NCBI GenBank assembly: GCA_963822695.1 | Contig: CAWGJH010000010.1 | Coordinates: forward strand, 1 to 64,000 | Direction: 5' to 3' | Source: GCA-003244245 sp963822695 | Lineage (GTDB): Bacteria > Actinomycetota > Actinomycetes > Mycobacteriales > Pseudonocardiaceae | Length of the DNA: 64,000 nt | In this document: piece after piece, positions 53,448 to 61,684 of the stretch | Layout: each line of letters begins with the position of its first letter | How positions within the stretch are numbered: the stretch's first letter is position 1 | Program-made: the position numbers and the translations under genes | The notes under the pieces: model-generated | Databases searched by the model: none | The model's input: the letters and a program-made list of their open reading frames with translations, nothing else | Told to the model about the DNA's origin: nothing

Positions 53448-54203
53448 ATGCAGGGGTTGCCAGGGGAGCAGGTCGTAGACAGTCGCCGCGATGAGCTGGC
53501 GGCGGCGCTGGCGCGGGTTCGCGGTCGCATCGCCGCCGCGTGTGCCGCCGCGGGCCGGGACCCCACGCAGGTGCGGCTACTTCCGGTCACCAAGACCTTT
53601 CCGGCACGCGACGTGGCGCTGCTCGCTGACCTTGGCCTGCTCGACGTCGCCGAGGCTCGAGATTCCGAGGCCGCCGCCAAGGTGGCCGAGGTTATCGCGC
53701 TACGCCCGGCGGTCGGGATGCGCTGGCACATGGTCGGTCGAGTGCAGCGCAACAAGTCCCGGTCGGTGGCCCAGTGGGCGGTGCAGGTGCAGTCGGTGGA
53801 TTCGCCCCGACTGGTCGAGGCCTTGGACCGGGCTGCTCGCACCGCGAGGGAGGCCGGGCACCGCCGCGCCGCCCTTGGCGTGCTTGTCCAGGCCAGCCTG
53901 GACGGCGACCCGACGCGTGGCGGCTGCCCGCTGCCACAACTCGAGGCGCTGGCCGATCAGGTGGCGGCCGCATCGCAGCTCCGGCTGGAAGGAGTGATGG
54001 GGGTTGCCCCACTCGGTGTCGATCCCGGGGCAGCCTTCGCCCAGCTCGGCGCAGCCGCCCAACGACTGCGCCGTTCGCACCCCGGCGCGGTCGAGCTTTC
54101 CGCCGGGATGAGCGGTGACTTCGAGCAGGCCATCGCGCACGGTTCGACCTGCGTGCGTGTCGGAACCGCGCTACTGGGCGATCGGCCATTAACCTCGCGC
54201 TGA
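53448..54203 (+). CDS. PLP homeostasis protein YggS
   Basis: Pyridoxal-phosphate-binding protein of the YggS/PROSC family (251 residues), which buffers PLP and has no known catalysis. The PLP lysine is in LLPVTKTFPARDV. The family's HxxGxxQxNK appears as WHMVGRVQRNKSR. GMSGDFEQAIAHGSTCVRVG and a phosphate-binding loop follow near the end. ATG at 53448 is 16 bases after pgeF. It belongs to the ftsZ-sepF-divIVA neighbourhood as usual. Confidence 0.92.
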   Translation: MQGLPGEQVVDSRRDELAAALARVRGRIAAACAAAGRDPTQVRLLPVTKTFPARDVALLADLGLLDVAEARDSEAAAKVAEVIALRPAVGMRWHMVGRVQRNKSRSVAQWAVQVQSVDSPRLVEALDRAARTAREAGHRRAALGVLVQASLDGDPTRGGCPLPQLEALADQVAAASQLRLEGVMGVAPLGVDPGAAFAQLGAAAQRLRRSHPGAVELSAGMSGDFEQAIAHGSTCVRVGTALLGDRPLTSR

Positions 54204-54271
54204 CCGTATCCCACGGCCCGACGGTCCGGCGGCGGGCCGTGTGTCGAGGGTCGGGACAGGAAGGCAAGACG

Positions 54272-55027
54272 ATGAACGCGCTGCACAGGCTGAAGGCTTA
54301 CTTCGGCATGGTCCCCGCCGAGGAGTTCGACGCAGCGGAGTTCGATGACTATCACCCGGGCTACCGCTCCGGTTACCCGGAGCCGGTCAATGGCAGCCAG
54401 GGCTATGACCCCCAGAACTATGATCCCCAGAACTATGATCTAGAGTGTGGATCGGGGTTTGATAGAGCCACAGCGAACGCTGGCTTCGCCACCCGGGCTG
54501 GGCATCATGCGGCGCCCAGGATGCACCCCACCCGCTGCCCTTCCCGGGCCACGGAGCCTCATACCGCTGCGTCCCCAGTGACCGACCCCTGGGCCGCCGC
54601 ACAGGCTCCGGTGCGCGGCTCGCTGGCCATCGATACGGTGGCCATCAATACCCCGTCAACGGCCCGCCAACCGGTCGTACCGCAACGTGTCACGCCGGTG
54701 CCGCGAACCGCCCCGCTCGCCGAAGATCCGCTCGGAGACGACGGCGGGCACCCGCTGGCCCGCATCGTCACGTTGCACCCGCACAACTACAACGAGGCCC
54801 GGCCCATCGGGGAACGCTACCGCGAGGGCAATCCGGTGATCATGAATCTGACCGCGATGGAGGACCGAGATGCCAAGCGGCTCGTCGACTTCGCGGCTGG
54901 GCTGGCCTTCGCGCTGCGCGGCTCGATCGACAAGGTCACCAACAAGGTTTTCCTCCTCTCGCCACCCAACGTCGACGTGTCTGCCGAGGACAGACGCCGG
55001 ATCGCCGAAGGTCGCTTTTTCAACTAA
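54272..55027 (+). CDS. sepF: Cell division protein SepF
   Basis: Z-ring membrane anchor and FtsZ-bundling protein of 251 residues. The N-terminal amphipathic helix is MNALHRLKAYFGMV. A long, disordered middle contains a short tandem repeat (YDPQNYDPQNYD) encoded by a direct repeat at about 54407-54439. The folded C-terminal core starts ARIVTLHPHNYNEARPIGER and holds PVIMNLTAMEDRDAKRLVDF and KVTNKVFLLSP. ATG at 54272 has AGGAAGG upstream. In actinobacteria SepF is the main FtsZ anchor. Confidence 0.95.
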   Translation: MNALHRLKAYFGMVPAEEFDAAEFDDYHPGYRSGYPEPVNGSQGYDPQNYDPQNYDLECGSGFDRATANAGFATRAGHHAAPRMHPTRCPSRATEPHTAASPVTDPWAAAQAPVRGSLAIDTVAINTPSTARQPVVPQRVTPVPRTAPLAEDPLGDDGGHPLARIVTLHPHNYNEARPIGERYREGNPVIMNLTAMEDRDAKRLVDFAAGLAFALRGSIDKVTNKVFLLSPPNVDVSAEDRRRIAEGRFFN

Positions 55028-55083
55028 CGCGGTCTAGGGGACCCGGTTCACCGCCGCTTAGCTACCGGTGGCAGAGTGTCGCC

Positions 55084-55374
55084 GTGGATGTGGTCCGTTG
55101 GGTCGTTTACTACCTGCTCTTCTTCTTCTGGCTGCTGCTCACGGCGCGTATCGTAGTGGAGCTTGTTCGCACCTTTGCACGCAGCTGGCAGCCGGTCGGG
55201 GGGGTAGCGATCGCCCTGGAGTCGGTCTATACCATGACCGATCCGCCGGTCCGGGCGCTCCGGCGGGTGATCAAGCCCATCCGGATCGGAGGTGTCGGGT
55301 TGGACCTGTCCATTATGCTTCTGCTGTTCGTGGTGCTCATACTGATGCGCGTGGTGGAGCCGATGAGGTTCTAG
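55084..55374 (+). CDS. YggT-family membrane protein
   Basis: Protein of 96 residues with two membrane segments (about 6-28 and 72-92). The family motif between them is visible as ESVYTMTDPPVRALRRVIKP. YggT proteins lie next to divIVA or sepF in many Gram-positive bacteria; their exact role is unknown, though cell-shape or osmotic functions are suspected. GTG at 55084 is 56 bases after sepF. Confidence 0.9.
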   Translation: MDVVRWVVYYLLFFFWLLLTARIVVELVRTFARSWQPVGGVAIALESVYTMTDPPVRALRRVIKPIRIGGVGLDLSIMLLLFVVLILMRVVEPMRF

Positions 55375-55456
55375 CGGCCCCTGGGTTCGGGGCGTGACGC
55401 CCCAAGATGTCCCCCTAGCATGTACATAGTCGTCGAGGAGTGCGTGAGGTGATCCG

Positions 55457-56248
55457 ATGCCGTTGACCCCCGCCGACGTTCACAACGTCGCGTTCAGTAA
55501 GCCGCCGATCGGCAAGCGGGGCTACAACGAGGACGAGGTGGACGCCTTCCTCGACCTGGTTGAAGCCGAGCTGGCCCGGTTGATTGAGGAGAACAACGAG
55601 CTTCGCAACCAGGTTGAGCAGCTCGATCAGCAGCTGCGCGCTGCGCCGGTGGACACCGGGCGTAACCTTCGTACGCTGGAGCCTCCTCGGCCGGTGATGG
55701 CTCCAGTGCCGCCGCCGATGAGGGAGCAGACGTCCTCGGGTGGCGATCATCACGTCCAAGCCGCCAAGGTGTTGGGTCTGGCCCAGGAAATGGCGGACCG
55801 GTTGACCGGCGAGGCCAAGGCCGAGGCGGACGGGATGTTGGGCGAGGCCCGCACCAAGTCCGAGCAGCTGCTCTCCGATGCGCGGGCAAAGGCCGACGGC
55901 ATGGTCAACGAGGCCAGAGGCCGATCCGAGACCCTGCTCAATGACGCCCGTACCAGAGCCGAGACCCTGGACCGGCAGTCCCGCGAGAAGGCTGTGTCGC
56001 TGGAGCGCGATGCGGCACGCAAGCACACCGAGATCATCGGTTCGATCAGCCAGGAGAAGAGCATCCTGGAGAAGAAGATCGACGAACTGCGCACGTTTGA
56101 GCGTGAGTACCGCACCCGCTTGAAGACCTACCTGGAGTCGCAACTCCGGGAACTCGATGGGCGTGGATCTGCCGCGCCAGCAGACGCGGTGCGCACTCAG
56201 GGCTTTGTCACGTCCGGGTTCGGTGCGCGTGCCGAAGCCGGTAGCTGA
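55457..56248 (+). CDS. divIVA: Polar growth protein DivIVA (Wag31)
   Basis: Coiled-coil protein of 263 residues that marks cell poles and directs polar wall synthesis. The N-terminal membrane-binding domain is PLTPADVHNVAFSKPPIGKR followed by GYNEDEVDAFLDLVEAELAR. A linker of about 40 residues and two long coiled coils follow (LTGEAKAEADGMLGEARTKS and RKHTEIIGSISQEKSILEKK). ATG at 55457 follows a GTGAGGTG stretch. The sequence start is close to that of Pseudonocardiaceae homologues. Confidence 0.95.
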   Translation: MPLTPADVHNVAFSKPPIGKRGYNEDEVDAFLDLVEAELARLIEENNELRNQVEQLDQQLRAAPVDTGRNLRTLEPPRPVMAPVPPPMREQTSSGGDHHVQAAKVLGLAQEMADRLTGEAKAEADGMLGEARTKSEQLLSDARAKADGMVNEARGRSETLLNDARTRAETLDRQSREKAVSLERDAARKHTEIIGSISQEKSILEKKIDELRTFEREYRTRLKTYLESQLRELDGRGSAAPADAVRTQGFVTSGFGARAEAGS

Positions 56249-56810
56249 CGCGCTCGACGTGTGTGTCACTGCGCTGCTCCTAGCAGCAGTAGGACTGATC
56301 GTTGTCGCACTCAGCACCGGTCATGCTGGGCTGGCGTGGGGATCGGTTGCGCTGAGCGTCGTGGCTGCGGCACTGATTCTCAGGCGTTGGCGGCGGTCCT
56401 GGTTGCAACGCCAGGACACGCCTGAGGATGAGCTGGTTCTCCCGCTGGAGGACGAGTCCATCGATACCCAGTTGGGCGAACAACCGTTGCACTCCGTGTC
56501 GGTGACCGGAAGCCAGGAGGCTCAGCCGGGCTCGGCGTCTGCCGATAAGGACGCCCAGCCCGGTGAGGAAGATACCGACGCTGCGGACCTGCTGGTGGTG
56601 TACGAGCTGATCGACGAGGTGCTGGTGGTTGATGAACACCCGCGCTACCATCTTGCATGTTGCCGGTTGCCCGACCACACGCGCGTCGATCGGTTGCCGG
56701 TGCGCGAGGCGAGGGAGCTGGGTTTCACGCCGTGTGCCCGCTGTCGGCCGGATACCACGCTTGCCCGCAAGCACCGGGCCGCCCGCGCGGCGACCACTGG
56801 GAGCAGTTGA
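56229..56810 (+). CDS. Membrane protein with an Ada-like zinc-binding motif
   Basis: Protein of 193 residues. Two membrane segments (about 8-30 and 33-50) are followed by an acidic linker (QEAQPGSASADKDAQPGEED). A C-terminal motif then reads RYHLACCRLPDHTR, and ARELGFTPCARCRPDTTLAR. The spacing YH-x-x-C...GF-x-PC-x-x-C-x-P resembles the zinc-binding motif of Ada and similar small domains, so metal binding is likely. Start GTG 56229 overlaps divIVA by 20 bases; GTG 56223 is an alternative. Function is unknown; the neighbourhood suggests an envelope or polarity role. Confidence 0.65.
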   Translation: MPKPVADALDVCVTALLLAAVGLIVVALSTGHAGLAWGSVALSVVAAALILRRWRRSWLQRQDTPEDELVLPLEDESIDTQLGEQPLHSVSVTGSQEAQPGSASADKDAQPGEEDTDAADLLVVYELIDEVLVVDEHPRYHLACCRLPDHTRVDRLPVREARELGFTPCARCRPDTTLARKHRAARAATTGSS

Positions 56811-56820
56811 GTTCGCAGCA

Positions 56821-57630
56821 GTGTCCCAGCACCCAACGTCCCAGCACCCACACCCACTGACGAGCCCTGCAGCAGCTCGTTGGCGTGAGCTGCTGCAGGC
56901 TCGGGCAATTCCCGCCGAGATCCTGGCCGCCGCCCCGAGAGACCCGAGCCGACATGATCCTGCCCGGTTCGTGGCGTCGGTGACCCCGAGGGACACCCCG
57001 TCGCGTCGCGCCGCGTTGCAGTTGCTGGGGCCTGATGGCGGAACCGTTCTCGATGTCGGGTGTGGTGCAGGTGCCGCCGGACTCGCCCTGGTGCCCAAGG
57101 TGTCGCACCTGACCGGGGTCGATCACGCTGACGACATGCTGCGCGCATTCGAGCGGGCCTGCGAGCAGCGCGGGTTGGCGCATCGCAGCGTGCACGGCCC
57201 GTGGCCGCAAGCGGCGGCTGATGCAGGCATCGCCGATGTGGTGGTCAGCCACCACGTGGGCTACAACACCCTCGACTTGGTGCCCTTCGTCGTCGCGCTC
57301 GGCGCCGCCGCCCGCCGCGGGGTTGTCGTCGAGCTGCACGCCGTGCATCCGGGGGCCTGGCTGGATCCGTTGTGGTTGCGCTTTCATGGGTTGCGCCGCC
57401 CGCCGCCCGCCACCGCCGACGACGTGCTGGCCTTGTTTGCCGAGGTGGGGATACACCCCGAGGTCCAGCGCTGGACCCGAACCGCCCAATCTCGCAATCC
57501 CGAGGCGGAGCTCGACTTCTCGATGCGGAGGCTGTGCCTGCCTGCCGAGCGCCGGGGCGAGGTCGCCGAGGCGGTGGCGAGGTTGGGCCCGCGGCACCGC
57601 GACCTGGTCACGATCTCCTGGTCCGGCTGA
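56821..57630 (+). CDS. Class I SAM-dependent methyltransferase
   Basis: Protein of 269 residues. Motif I is VLDVGCGAGAAGLALV, the acidic loop is TGVDHADDMLRAFE, and motif IV is IADVVVSHHVGYNTLDLVPF. A repetitive SQHPTSQHPHP start at GTG 56821 may not be the true start. The C-terminal helical region includes SMRRLCLPAERRGEVAEAVA. Substrate unknown; the form is that of small-molecule methyltransferases. It follows the zinc-motif membrane gene by ten bases. Confidence 0.85.
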   Translation: MSQHPTSQHPHPLTSPAAARWRELLQARAIPAEILAAAPRDPSRHDPARFVASVTPRDTPSRRAALQLLGPDGGTVLDVGCGAGAAGLALVPKVSHLTGVDHADDMLRAFERACEQRGLAHRSVHGPWPQAAADAGIADVVVSHHVGYNTLDLVPFVVALGAAARRGVVVELHAVHPGAWLDPLWLRFHGLRRPPPATADDVLALFAEVGIHPEVQRWTRTAQSRNPEAELDFSMRRLCLPAERRGEVAEAVARLGPRHRDLVTISWSG

Positions 57631-57657
57631 CCCGTTAGCCTGCGGGACAATCCGGGC

Positions 57658-59136
57658 GTGAACGGGGTGGAGTTCGCGCTCGGGGCGGGGGCGGCGGTGT
57701 TGCTGCTGGCTGTGTTCGCCGTGCGGGTCTCCACCCGGCTCGGGCTGCCGTCGTTGCTGCTCTATCTGGCTATCGGCCTGCTGATCGGCGAGTCCGGCCT
57801 GGTCATCGATTTCTCCGATGCGCCGCTCACCGCCGCTCTGGGCATTGCCGGCCTGGTACTGATCCTGGCCGAGGGTGGTCTCACCACTCGCTGGTCGGTG
57901 ATTCGCCCAGCGCTGGCCTGGGGGATCGCGCTGGCCACCGTGGCGGTCGGGGTGAACATCGCTATCACCGGATGGGCGCTGCACCTGTTGCTGCGTCTGG
58001 ACTGGCGCACGGCGCTGCTGTGGGGCGCGGTGTTGTCCTCGACCGATGCGGCCGCAGTCTTCAGCGTGTTGCGGGCGCTGAAGGTGCCGCCCCGGCTGGC
58101 GGGCGCGCTTGAGATGGAGTCGGGCATCAACGACGCGCCGGTCTACATCGTGGTGGTGCTACTCGCGGCGGGCGACCCGCTGCGCTGGTGGACGCCCCTT
58201 CTGGTCGGCTACGAGCTGCTCGTCGGCGCTGTGGTGGGGGTGGCGCTGGGGATCGCGGGAGCATGGGCGCTGCGCCGGGCGGCGTTGCCCGCGACCGGTC
58301 TCTACCCGCTGGCGACCATCGCGGTCTGCGTGCTCGCCTTCGCCGCCGGACAAGGTCTGCACGCCTCGGGGTTCCTGGCGACCTACCTGGCCGGGCTGGT
58401 GCTCGGCAACGCTCACCTGCCGCACCGCGGAGATACTCTCTCCTTCGCCGAGGGTCTGGGCTGGCTCGCCCAGATCGCCCTGTTCGTGCTGCTGGGTCTC
58501 TACGCCTCGCCGGCTCGCTTGCCCGGTGTGCTGATCCCGGCGCTGGTCGCCGGGGCGGTGCTGGTCGTGCTGGCGCGTCCGTTGTCGGTGGCGCTCGCCC
58601 TGACACCGTTGCGGGTGCCCTGGCGGGAGCAGGTTTTTCTGTCGTGGTCGGGGTTGCGTGGTGCGGTACCCATTGTGCTGGCGTTGATCGCGCTCACCAG
58701 AGGCTTCCCGGGGGCCGGGCGGCTGGTGGACGTGGTGTTCGTCCTGGTTGTGCTGCTCACCGTGGTGCAGGGTGTCACGCTGCCGCTGGTCGTGCGGTGG
58801 CTGGGACTGTCCTGCCCGGAGCAGAGTTGGGACATGGAGGTCGACTCCGCTGCATTGGACGAGATGGACGCTGAGCTGCTCCAGATCCGGGTGCCCCGGC
58901 CCTCGCGGCTGCACGGTGTCTACCTCTGGGAGCTGAGGCTCCCCATCGGGGCGGTGGTCAGCCTGGTGGTGCGCAACGGGAACGGGTTCACCCCCCAACC
59001 GACCACCCGGCTGGAGGAGGGCGACCAGCTGTTGATCGTCACCACGGCTGGCAACCGGGATAAGGCTGAGCAGCGGATCCGAGCAGTGCACCGGGCCGGT
59101 CGGCTGGCCCGGTGGCGTGGGGAGACCGGCGTCTGA
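57658..59136 (+). CDS. Cation/proton antiporter (CvrA/NhaP2-like, with TrkA-C domain)
   Basis: Protein of 492 residues with about 12 membrane segments and an N-terminal CPA1/CPA2 fold. Visible are the IGLLIGESGLVIDFSDAPLT region, the ion-binding SSTDAAAVFSVLRAL (Asp), and SGINDAPVYIVVV. The C-terminal 130 residues contain a TrkA-C-like regulatory domain (GAVVSLVVRNGNGFTPQPTT). It probably exchanges K+ or Na+ for H+. GTG at 57658. lspA follows on the same strand. Confidence 0.88.
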   Translation: MNGVEFALGAGAAVLLLAVFAVRVSTRLGLPSLLLYLAIGLLIGESGLVIDFSDAPLTAALGIAGLVLILAEGGLTTRWSVIRPALAWGIALATVAVGVNIAITGWALHLLLRLDWRTALLWGAVLSSTDAAAVFSVLRALKVPPRLAGALEMESGINDAPVYIVVVLLAAGDPLRWWTPLLVGYELLVGAVVGVALGIAGAWALRRAALPATGLYPLATIAVCVLAFAAGQGLHASGFLATYLAGLVLGNAHLPHRGDTLSFAEGLGWLAQIALFVLLGLYASPARLPGVLIPALVAGAVLVVLARPLSVALALTPLRVPWREQVFLSWSGLRGAVPIVLALIALTRGFPGAGRLVDVVFVLVVLLTVVQGVTLPLVVRWLGLSCPEQSWDMEVDSAALDEMDAELLQIRVPRPSRLHGVYLWELRLPIGAVVSLVVRNGNGFTPQPTTRLEEGDQLLIVTTAGNRDKAEQRIRAVHRAGRLARWRGETGV

Positions 59137-59168
59137 GGACCGGACCGGCGGTTGGTCACAATGGCGAC

Positions 59169-59798
59169 ATGAACCCATCGCAGCATGCCGAGGAATCGGC
59201 CGCCGGCGACCAGGACATCTCCGAGGTGTCGCCGGGCCGTCGCCGGACCGGCTTGCTGGCCACTACCGCCACTGTCACGCTCTTGCTGGACGTGCTGAGC
59301 AAGATCCTTGCGGTGATGATCCTGGAGGGCCATCGGCCGGTGGAGCTGTTGGGCGGCGCGCTGTACCTCGTGGTCTACCGCAACTCGGGTGCGGCGTTCT
59401 CGATGGCGACCGGGTTGACCTGGCTGCTGTCGCTGATCGCTCTAGGCGTCGTCGTGATGATCCTCCGGCTGGCGCCCCGGCTGCGCAGCGCCGGTTGGGC
59501 CCTCGGGCTCGGGCTGGTGCTGGGAGGTGCGCTGGGCAATCTGGTGGACCGGCTGCTGCGCGCCCCTGGTCCGCTGCGCGGGCACGTGGTGGACTTCCTG
59601 TCGCTGCTGGCGCCGGATGGCAGCGTGTGGCCGGTGTTCAACCTGGCAGACTCGGCGATCGTGTGCGGTGGTGTGCTGCTGGTCCTGCTCGCCGCCACCG
59701 GTCGGGACTTCGACGGCACCCATGTCCATCGACGGTCCGGCTGTCCTGAATCTGGCTGTCCTGAATCCGGCGGTACTGGATTTGGGGCCCCAGAATGA
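59169..59798 (+). CDS. lspA: Lipoprotein signal peptidase II
   Basis: Aspartic membrane protease of 209 residues that removes lipoprotein signal peptides. Four membrane segments; the catalytic dyad is in GNLVDRLL and VFNLADSAIV (the two Asp). VVYRNSGAAFSMATGLTWLL is the conserved middle block. The C-terminal tail carries a CPESGCPESG repeat encoded by a direct DNA repeat at about 59738-59770. ATG at 59169; the stop overlaps rluD (ATGA). Confidence 0.95.
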   Translation: MNPSQHAEESAAGDQDISEVSPGRRRTGLLATTATVTLLLDVLSKILAVMILEGHRPVELLGGALYLVVYRNSGAAFSMATGLTWLLSLIALGVVVMILRLAPRLRSAGWALGLGLVLGGALGNLVDRLLRAPGPLRGHVVDFLSLLAPDGSVWPVFNLADSAIVCGGVLLVLLAATGRDFDGTHVHRRSGCPESGCPESGGTGFGAPE

Positions 59799-60724
59799 AT
59801 GCTGTCCGGACGCTGCCGGTGCCTGAGGGGCTTGAGGGTATGCGCGTGGACGCCGGGCTGGCACGGTTGCTGGGGCTGTCTCGAACAGCGGTGGCTGGGC
59901 TGACCGAGGCCGGTGCGGTGCTGGTAGACGGCAGCCCGGTGGGCAAATCTGACCGCCTGGCTGCGGGCAGCTGGCTTGAGGTGACCCTGCCCGATCCTCA
60001 GCGCCCCGCCGCGGTAATGGCCGAGCCAGTGACCGGGCTGCGGGTGCTGTACGAGGATGCCGACCTGGTGGTGGTGGACAAGCCGGTCGGGGTGGCCGCG
60101 CACCCCAGCCCGGGCTGGACCGGACCCACCGTGCTCGGAGGGCTCGCTGCGGCTGGAATCCAGGTGGCTACGTCGGGCTCGGCCGAGCGCCACGGCGTGG
60201 TGCACCGGCTGGACGTGGGCACCAGCGGCCTGATGACGGTCGCCAAGTCGCAGCGCGGCTACTCGGCGCTGAAGCGGGCGTTCCGGGATCGCACTGTCGC
60301 CAAGCACTACCGGGTGCTGGTGCAGGGCCACCCGGATCCCACTCGAGGCACCATCGACGCCCCGATCGACCGGAGCCCCAAGCACGACTGGCGTTTTGCC
60401 GTGGTGGCTGGTGGCAAGCCGTCGGTGACGCACTACGAGGTGATCGAGGCGTTCCCGGCTGCCTCGCTGTGTGAGGTGAACCTGGAGACAGGTCGCACGC
60501 ACCAGATCCGGGTGCACTTCGCCGCGCTGCGGCACCCATGTTGTGGGGACCTCACCTACGGTGCGGACCCCGCACTGGCGCAGCGGCTCGGGTTGGACAG
60601 GCAGTGGCTGCACGCCGCGCGGTTGGGTTTCCCACACCCCGCTGACGACCGCTGGGTGGAATTCACCAGCCCGGATCCGGACGACCTGCGCCGCGCGCTG
60701 GACGTGCTGGCCGCGCAGGCGTAA
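59795..60724 (+). CDS. rluD: 23S rRNA pseudouridine synthase (RluD type)
   Basis: RluA/RluD-family synthase of 309 residues. An N-terminal S4 RNA-binding domain (GMRVDAGLARLLGLSRTAVA) precedes the catalytic domain with HGVVHRLDVGTSGLMTVAKS (the invariant Asp). The final conserved block TGRTHQIRVHFAALRHPCCG is present. Modifies uridines of helix 69 in 23S rRNA in the family. ATG at 59795 overlaps lspA; the pair is a standard actinobacterial order. Confidence 0.93.
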   Translation: MNAVRTLPVPEGLEGMRVDAGLARLLGLSRTAVAGLTEAGAVLVDGSPVGKSDRLAAGSWLEVTLPDPQRPAAVMAEPVTGLRVLYEDADLVVVDKPVGVAAHPSPGWTGPTVLGGLAAAGIQVATSGSAERHGVVHRLDVGTSGLMTVAKSQRGYSALKRAFRDRTVAKHYRVLVQGHPDPTRGTIDAPIDRSPKHDWRFAVVAGGKPSVTHYEVIEAFPAASLCEVNLETGRTHQIRVHFAALRHPCCGDLTYGADPALAQRLGLDRQWLHAARLGFPHPADDRWVEFTSPDPDDLRRALDVLAAQA

Positions 60725-60862
60725 TGGATCGGCATATCGTTCGGGTGGCGGCAGTTACGCGCTCATCGAAAGAGCCGACGGTCAGCGGGTCGCGTCCCGT
60801 TTCCGGCGTGTCTCGGCCGAACCCCTCCAACACCGACAGGGGCCCACGTGCTTGAATAGCCA

Positions 60863-60872
60863 CATGCGCATG
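60863..60872. promoter_or_regulatory. Palindrome upstream of the ArsR-type gene
   Basis: CATGCGCATG is a perfect ten-base palindrome 15 bases before the ATG of the ArsR-type gene, flanked by TAG and CTA. It is a good candidate for the regulator's own metal-responsive operator. No experimental match is known to me. Confidence 0.5.
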
Positions 60873-60887
60873 GCCTAACTTCGCTTC

Positions 60888-61253
60888 ATGCCCGACGTAC
60901 CGCCGGCCAACTCAGCGGCGCCGGGGGCCGGTGGACCGAGGGCACTAGCCGACGCTGCCGAGCTGTTCAAGGTGCTCGGCGCGGAAGTTCGCCTGGCAAT
61001 CGTGGTCGAACTCGCCAAGGCGCCGCGGTCGGTGCAGGAGCTCGTCGACACTCTCGGGGTGCGTCAGCCGCTGGTATCCCAGCACCTGCGGGTGCTGCGG
61101 TCAGCCCGGCTGGTCACTGCCGAACGCTGCCACCGCCAGCGGTTATACCGGCTCGTGGACGAGCACGTGCGCCAGATCGTCACCGACGCCCTGCAACACG
61201 CCCTCGAGCATCCCTGTAAAAAAAGCGGCTCAAGCCGCGTGCGTGCACGTTGA
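60888..61253 (+). CDS. ArsR/SmtB-family metal-responsive regulator
   Basis: Winged-helix repressor of 121 residues. The DNA-binding segment is TLGVRQPLVSQHLRVLRSAR. An upstream helix (LFKVLGAEVRLAIVVELAKA) is typical of metal sensors, and the C-terminus has RLVDEHVRQIVTDALQHALE and HPC, so candidate metal ligands are His/Asp near residue 93-110 and the late HxxxH. No alpha-3 Cys pair is seen. It converges on the Cys-rich gene, with 24 bases overlapping at the 3' ends, and likely senses zinc or a related ion. Confidence 0.88.
   Translation: MPDVPPANSAAPGAGGPRALADAAELFKVLGAEVRLAIVVELAKAPRSVQELVDTLGVRQPLVSQHLRVLRSARLVTAERCHRQRLYRLVDEHVRQIVTDALQHALEHPCKKSGSSRVRAR
61218..61238 (-). terminator. 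Rho-independent terminator of the Cys-rich gene
   Basis: On the minus strand GCGGCT-TG-AGCCGC is followed directly by seven T (61218-61224). The TGA stop codon of the Cys-rich gene lies within the hairpin. The same DNA encodes the last codons of the convergent ArsR-type gene on the plus strand, so the two genes share this structure. Confidence 0.85.
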
Positions 61254-61553
61254 ACACGCGCAGTCCGCGCACGTGCAGTTGTTGCAGGCGTCTGCGCAGT
61301 GCTCACATTGACACATGGCGTGGTTGCAACTCGGGCAGTCGCAATCCGCGCAGTCGCACACGGCGCAGGAGTCCGAGCAATTCGCGCAACTGCAGGCGCT
61401 GCACTCGTCGTAGTGCACCCCCTTATCGGTGCGATGCTCGCGGTGAACGTGGCCGTCATGCAGATAGTCAACATGGTCGCCGTGCAGCACTGATTCGTGT
61501 CCGCACCCTGGGCCGTGGGTGTGGCTGTGGTGCTCTGCCTGCGTGTGCTTCAT
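61230..61553 (-). CDS. His- and Cys-rich metal-binding protein, metallothionein-like
   Basis: Protein of 107 residues. The first half (KHTQAEHHSHTHGPGCGHES, HGDHVDYLHDGHVHREH) is histidine-rich and occurs in small actinobacterial proteins near zinc regulators. The second half is unusual: 19 cysteines in about 59 residues as C-x-C and C-x-x-C units (DECSACSCANCSDSCAVCDC, ADCDCPSCNHAMCQCEH). That resembles a metallothionein binding several ions. It is convergent with an ArsR-family gene, so both probably handle zinc, copper or a toxic metal. ATG at 61553 was chosen at the His-rich start. Confidence 0.8.
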   Translation of the reverse strand: MKHTQAEHHSHTHGPGCGHESVLHGDHVDYLHDGHVHREHRTDKGVHYDECSACSCANCSDSCAVCDCADCDCPSCNHAMCQCEHCADACNNCTCADCACSTCTHAA

Positions 61554-61684
61554 CGTAGTCAAGGTGCCTCCCTCTCCGGCGAACCATCTCATGCTTATAT
61601 GCGCAGCTACGAATGTCAAGAGCGCAGGCGTGTGGCGGTCGGCGGACGGGGTTCGCTACCGCCGGTGCTCGGACTGATGGACGC

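Noticed and set aside
61230..61619. Longer start for the Cys-rich protein at 61619
   Set aside because: The extra 22 residues do not match the His-rich family start MKHTQAEHH at 61553.
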